From a bacterium (GTDB lineage Bacteria > Patescibacteriota > UBA1384 > JAMDBS01 > DAOVQR01), in NCBI GenBank assembly GCA_030628575.1, contig DAOVQR010000031.1, forward strand, positions 1 through 7,216: a DNA stretch of 7,216 bases, read 5' to 3'. Positions 6,078 to 7,216 of this stretch are shown piece after piece. The stretch's first letter is position 1. Each line of letters starts with the position of its first letter. Below the pieces are notes generated by a model. It worked only from the letters and a program-made list of their open reading frames with translations, searched no databases and was not told the origin of the DNA. The translations under genes and the position numbers were made by a program.

Positions 6078-6136
6078 ATGCAAATGACACGAATGAATTA
6101 TTAGCGGCATTCGCATAAAATTTGCGTCATTAGCAT
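6078..6136. repeat. Intergenic inverted repeat between comEC and the metallo-hydrolase gene
   Basis: ATGCAAATGACAC (6078-6090) pairs with GCGTCATTAGCAT (6124-6136) at 11 of 13 positions. Inside it CGAATG (6090-6095) and CATTCG (6108-6113) form a second perfect 6-bp stem. The left half is built of variants of CGAATG/CAAATG about every 9-10 bp, related in style to the repeats before comEC and in the dnaK leader. There is no T-run after it, so it is not a typical terminator. Confidence 0.5.
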
Positions 6137-6139
6137 AAT
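6110..6139 (+). promoter_or_regulatory. Weak candidate promoter of the metallo-hydrolase gene
   Basis: CATAAT (6134-6139) lies 10 bases before the ATG at 6150, with TTCGCA (6110-6115, four of six to TTGACA) 18 bp upstream. No SD precedes the ATG, so a leaderless or nearly leaderless transcript is plausible. The box overlaps the right arm of the inverted repeat. Confidence 0.35.
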
Positions 6140-6149
6140 ATTAAACATC

Positions 6150-7028
6150 ATGGATGATGAACAGAAACTAAAATACACAAAATTATTTCTTGGACTATTA
6201 GTAATCGTAGCTCTACTTATTTGGGTTGCTGTTTTTCAAAAACCCGATAAATTTTTGCATGTCTATTTTTTAGATGTGGGGCAAGGTGATTCAATTTACG
6301 TTCGTACAATGAATAATGTGGATATGCTAATTGATGGTGGTCCATGTAATAATGTTTTATCTGAACTTGGCGATATTATGCCTTTTTATGATAGAAAAAT
6401 TGAGTATATACTATTAACCCATCCACACGCTGATCACGTGTCTGGTCTTATTGAAGTCATAAAACGTTATGAAGTCGGGCGAATTATTTCCACTGATGCC
6501 GTGCATACATCCAATGAATATTTAGAATGGTTAACAACAATAAAAGAAAAAAATATTCCATTTCAATTAATCAGAAATGGCGATGTAATTAATTTAGATG
6601 AAGATGTTGAGTTTAGAATTTTTTGGCCAGAAAATTCTTATCGCGATAAAAATATAGATAATCTCAACAATACGTCTATTGTAGGAAAATTAACATACAA
6701 TAATATTGATTTTATGTTGACAGGTGATGCTGAAGATGAGGTGCAAAATGCTATTTTAAAAAATTATTCAGCAGATGAATTACAATCAGAAATTTATAAA
6801 GTTGCTCATCAGGGCAGTAAAGATTCAGCCAATGAAGATTTTATTAAAGCAATAAATCCAGAATTATCAATAATTTTTGCCGGAGTTGACAATAAATTCG
6901 GACATCCTCATCAAATTGCTTTAGATTTATTATCATCAATTAACAGTGAAATTTTACGTACTGATCAAAATAGTCGCATCGAGGTCATCTCCGATGGCCA
7001 AAAATTCTGGACTAAAAGTGAAAAATAA
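6150..7028 (+). CDS. Membrane-anchored metallo-beta-lactamase-fold hydrolase, ComEC C-terminal domain as a separate protein
   Basis: A single membrane segment (~11-29, LFLGLLVIVALLIWVAVF) is followed by a complete metallo-beta-lactamase fold of the ComEC type: LDVGQGDSIYVR (41-52), IDGGP (61-65), the metal-binding LLTHPHADHVSGL (88-100, HxHxDH at 91-96), NNTSIVGKLTY (173-183), LTGDAED (190-196), KVAHQGSKDS (217-226) and FGHPHQ (250-255). All expected metal ligands are present, so it should be an active phosphodiesterase or nuclease. In fused ComEC proteins this domain is thought to act on the DNA strand not taken up. The N-terminal anchor would hold it outside the membrane next to ComEC. It lies 94 nt after comEC in another frame, with its own Met and anchor, so this is a gene split rather than a frameshift. 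The start is the only plausible Met before the anchor. Confidence 0.93.
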   Translation: MDDEQKLKYTKLFLGLLVIVALLIWVAVFQKPDKFLHVYFLDVGQGDSIYVRTMNNVDMLIDGGPCNNVLSELGDIMPFYDRKIEYILLTHPHADHVSGLIEVIKRYEVGRIISTDAVHTSNEYLEWLTTIKEKNIPFQLIRNGDVINLDEDVEFRIFWPENSYRDKNIDNLNNTSIVGKLTYNNIDFMLTGDAEDEVQNAILKNYSADELQSEIYKVAHQGSKDSANEDFIKAINPELSIIFAGVDNKFGHPHQIALDLLSSINSEILRTDQNSRIEVISDGQKFWTKSEK

Positions 7029-7037
7029 TGATATAAT
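7029..7037 (+). promoter_or_regulatory. Isolated extended -10 box after the metallo-hydrolase gene
   Basis: TGATATAAT matches the extended -10 consensus fully and starts one base after the stop codon of the upstream gene. No open frame or SD follows within the next 100 bases; the ATG at 7068 meets a stop at once. It may be a distal promoter for the gene at 7207 or chance in AT-rich DNA. Confidence 0.25.
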
Positions 7038-7177
7038 ACCATTAAATTACGAATTCCAATTTTAATAATGTAAAACGTAAAGAGCAAAACGCAAAATAAC
7101 AATGCAAAATTCAAAACAAATAGTTATCAAACAATTTTAAATTACCAATTTTAAATCATCTTTAGGGTCATATTTCC
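7038..7177. other. Non-coding A-rich stretch with degenerate short repeats
   Basis: No gene is visible. The sequence contains variants of AAAACGTAAA / AAAACGCAAA / TGCAAAA (7072-7115) and two related segments, AAATTACGAATT (~7045) and AAATTACCAATT (~7139). It looks like decayed intergenic repeat DNA of the same general kind as elsewhere in the window. Confidence 0.5.
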
Positions 7178-7191
7178 CGCCGCTTGCGGCG
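7178..7191. other. GC-rich hairpin just before the last promoter
   Basis: CGCCGC-TT-GCGGCG is a perfect 6-bp GC stem in otherwise AT-rich DNA. There is no T-run on either side, so a classical terminator is unlikely. It occupies the spacer just upstream of the -10 at 7192-7200. Confidence 0.5.
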
Positions 7192-7200
7192 TGATATAAT
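7192..7200 (+). promoter_or_regulatory. Extended -10 promoter element of the gene at 7207
   Basis: TGATATAAT is a full-consensus extended -10. The predicted transcription start, about seven bases downstream, falls on the A of the ATG at 7207. The gene should therefore be leaderless. Confidence 0.6.
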
Positions 7201-7206
7201 ATATGT

Positions 7207-7216
7207 ATGAGCAAAT
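7207..7216 (+). CDS. First codons of an unidentified gene (Met-Ser-Lys...), cut by window edge
   Basis: ATG AGC AAA T begins six bases after a consensus extended -10 and continues past the window. An ATG at 7203 in another frame is too close to the -10 box. Three codons do not allow identification. Confidence 0.4.

Noticed and set aside
6056..6149. comEC as one gene broken by a frameshift
   Set aside because: 94 bp of non-coding repeat separate the two parts, and the second has its own Met and membrane anchor.
7068..7073. Small gene after the TGATATAAT at 7029
   Set aside because: The ATG at 7068 is followed directly by TAA and no other frame with a start or SD is visible.

Overview
The window looks like a piece of an AT-rich genome of the Patescibacteria/CPR type. 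The placement is an inference. It rests on a DUF5674-type protein, a ~108-residue helical protein family I associate with such genomes, a ComEC whose membrane and metallo-beta-lactamase parts are separate genes, several genes that start directly after a -10 box with no Shine-Dalgarno (SD) site, and a palindromic repeat encoding 'IPNQVRDD'. UGA is used as a stop (comEC, the DUF5674 gene), so the UGA=Gly code of some CPR lineages does not apply.

Minus strand, read from 4409 down to 1: grpE, a DUF5674 gene, a 108-aa helical protein, a 636-aa J-domain protein of unusual architecture, a ~216-229-aa protein with PIN-like ends, and the first 66 codons of dnaK. GrpE (nucleotide exchange factor), J-protein (ATPase stimulator) and DnaK together make up an Hsp70 machine. 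However, grpE and dnaK, normally adjacent, are separated here by about 3.6 kb. The J/PIN pair is very AT-rich in places, has its own candidate promoter (3082-3108) and is followed by a separate strong promoter for dnaK (345-373). It therefore looks like an accessory two-gene module placed inside a heat-shock operon. A second copy of the last codons of grpE lies at 3112-3153, so the DUF5674/108-aa pair is bracketed by two grpE 3' ends. The grpE reading frame itself carries a ~92-bp palindromic element read in frame.

Plus strand, from 4544 to the right end: comEC (membrane channel for DNA uptake, 503 aa) and a separate membrane-anchored metallo-beta-lactamase-fold protein (292 aa) matching the C-terminal ComEC domain, then the first codons of another gene at 7207. 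comEC and grpE are divergent and share a 134-bp intergenic region holding an 11-bp perfect inverted repeat around the grpE -10 box.

Intergenic DNA is rich in structure. The dnaK leader carries two arrays of short motifs spaced 10-12 bp apart, and the dnaK promoter overlaps an 18-bp palindrome. No tRNA, rRNA, CRISPR array, transposase or CIRCE element was seen. The strongest leads are the J/PIN module (with the PIN gene apparently starting at a non-canonical codon), the duplicated grpE tail, the repeat inside grpE, and the dnaK control region.
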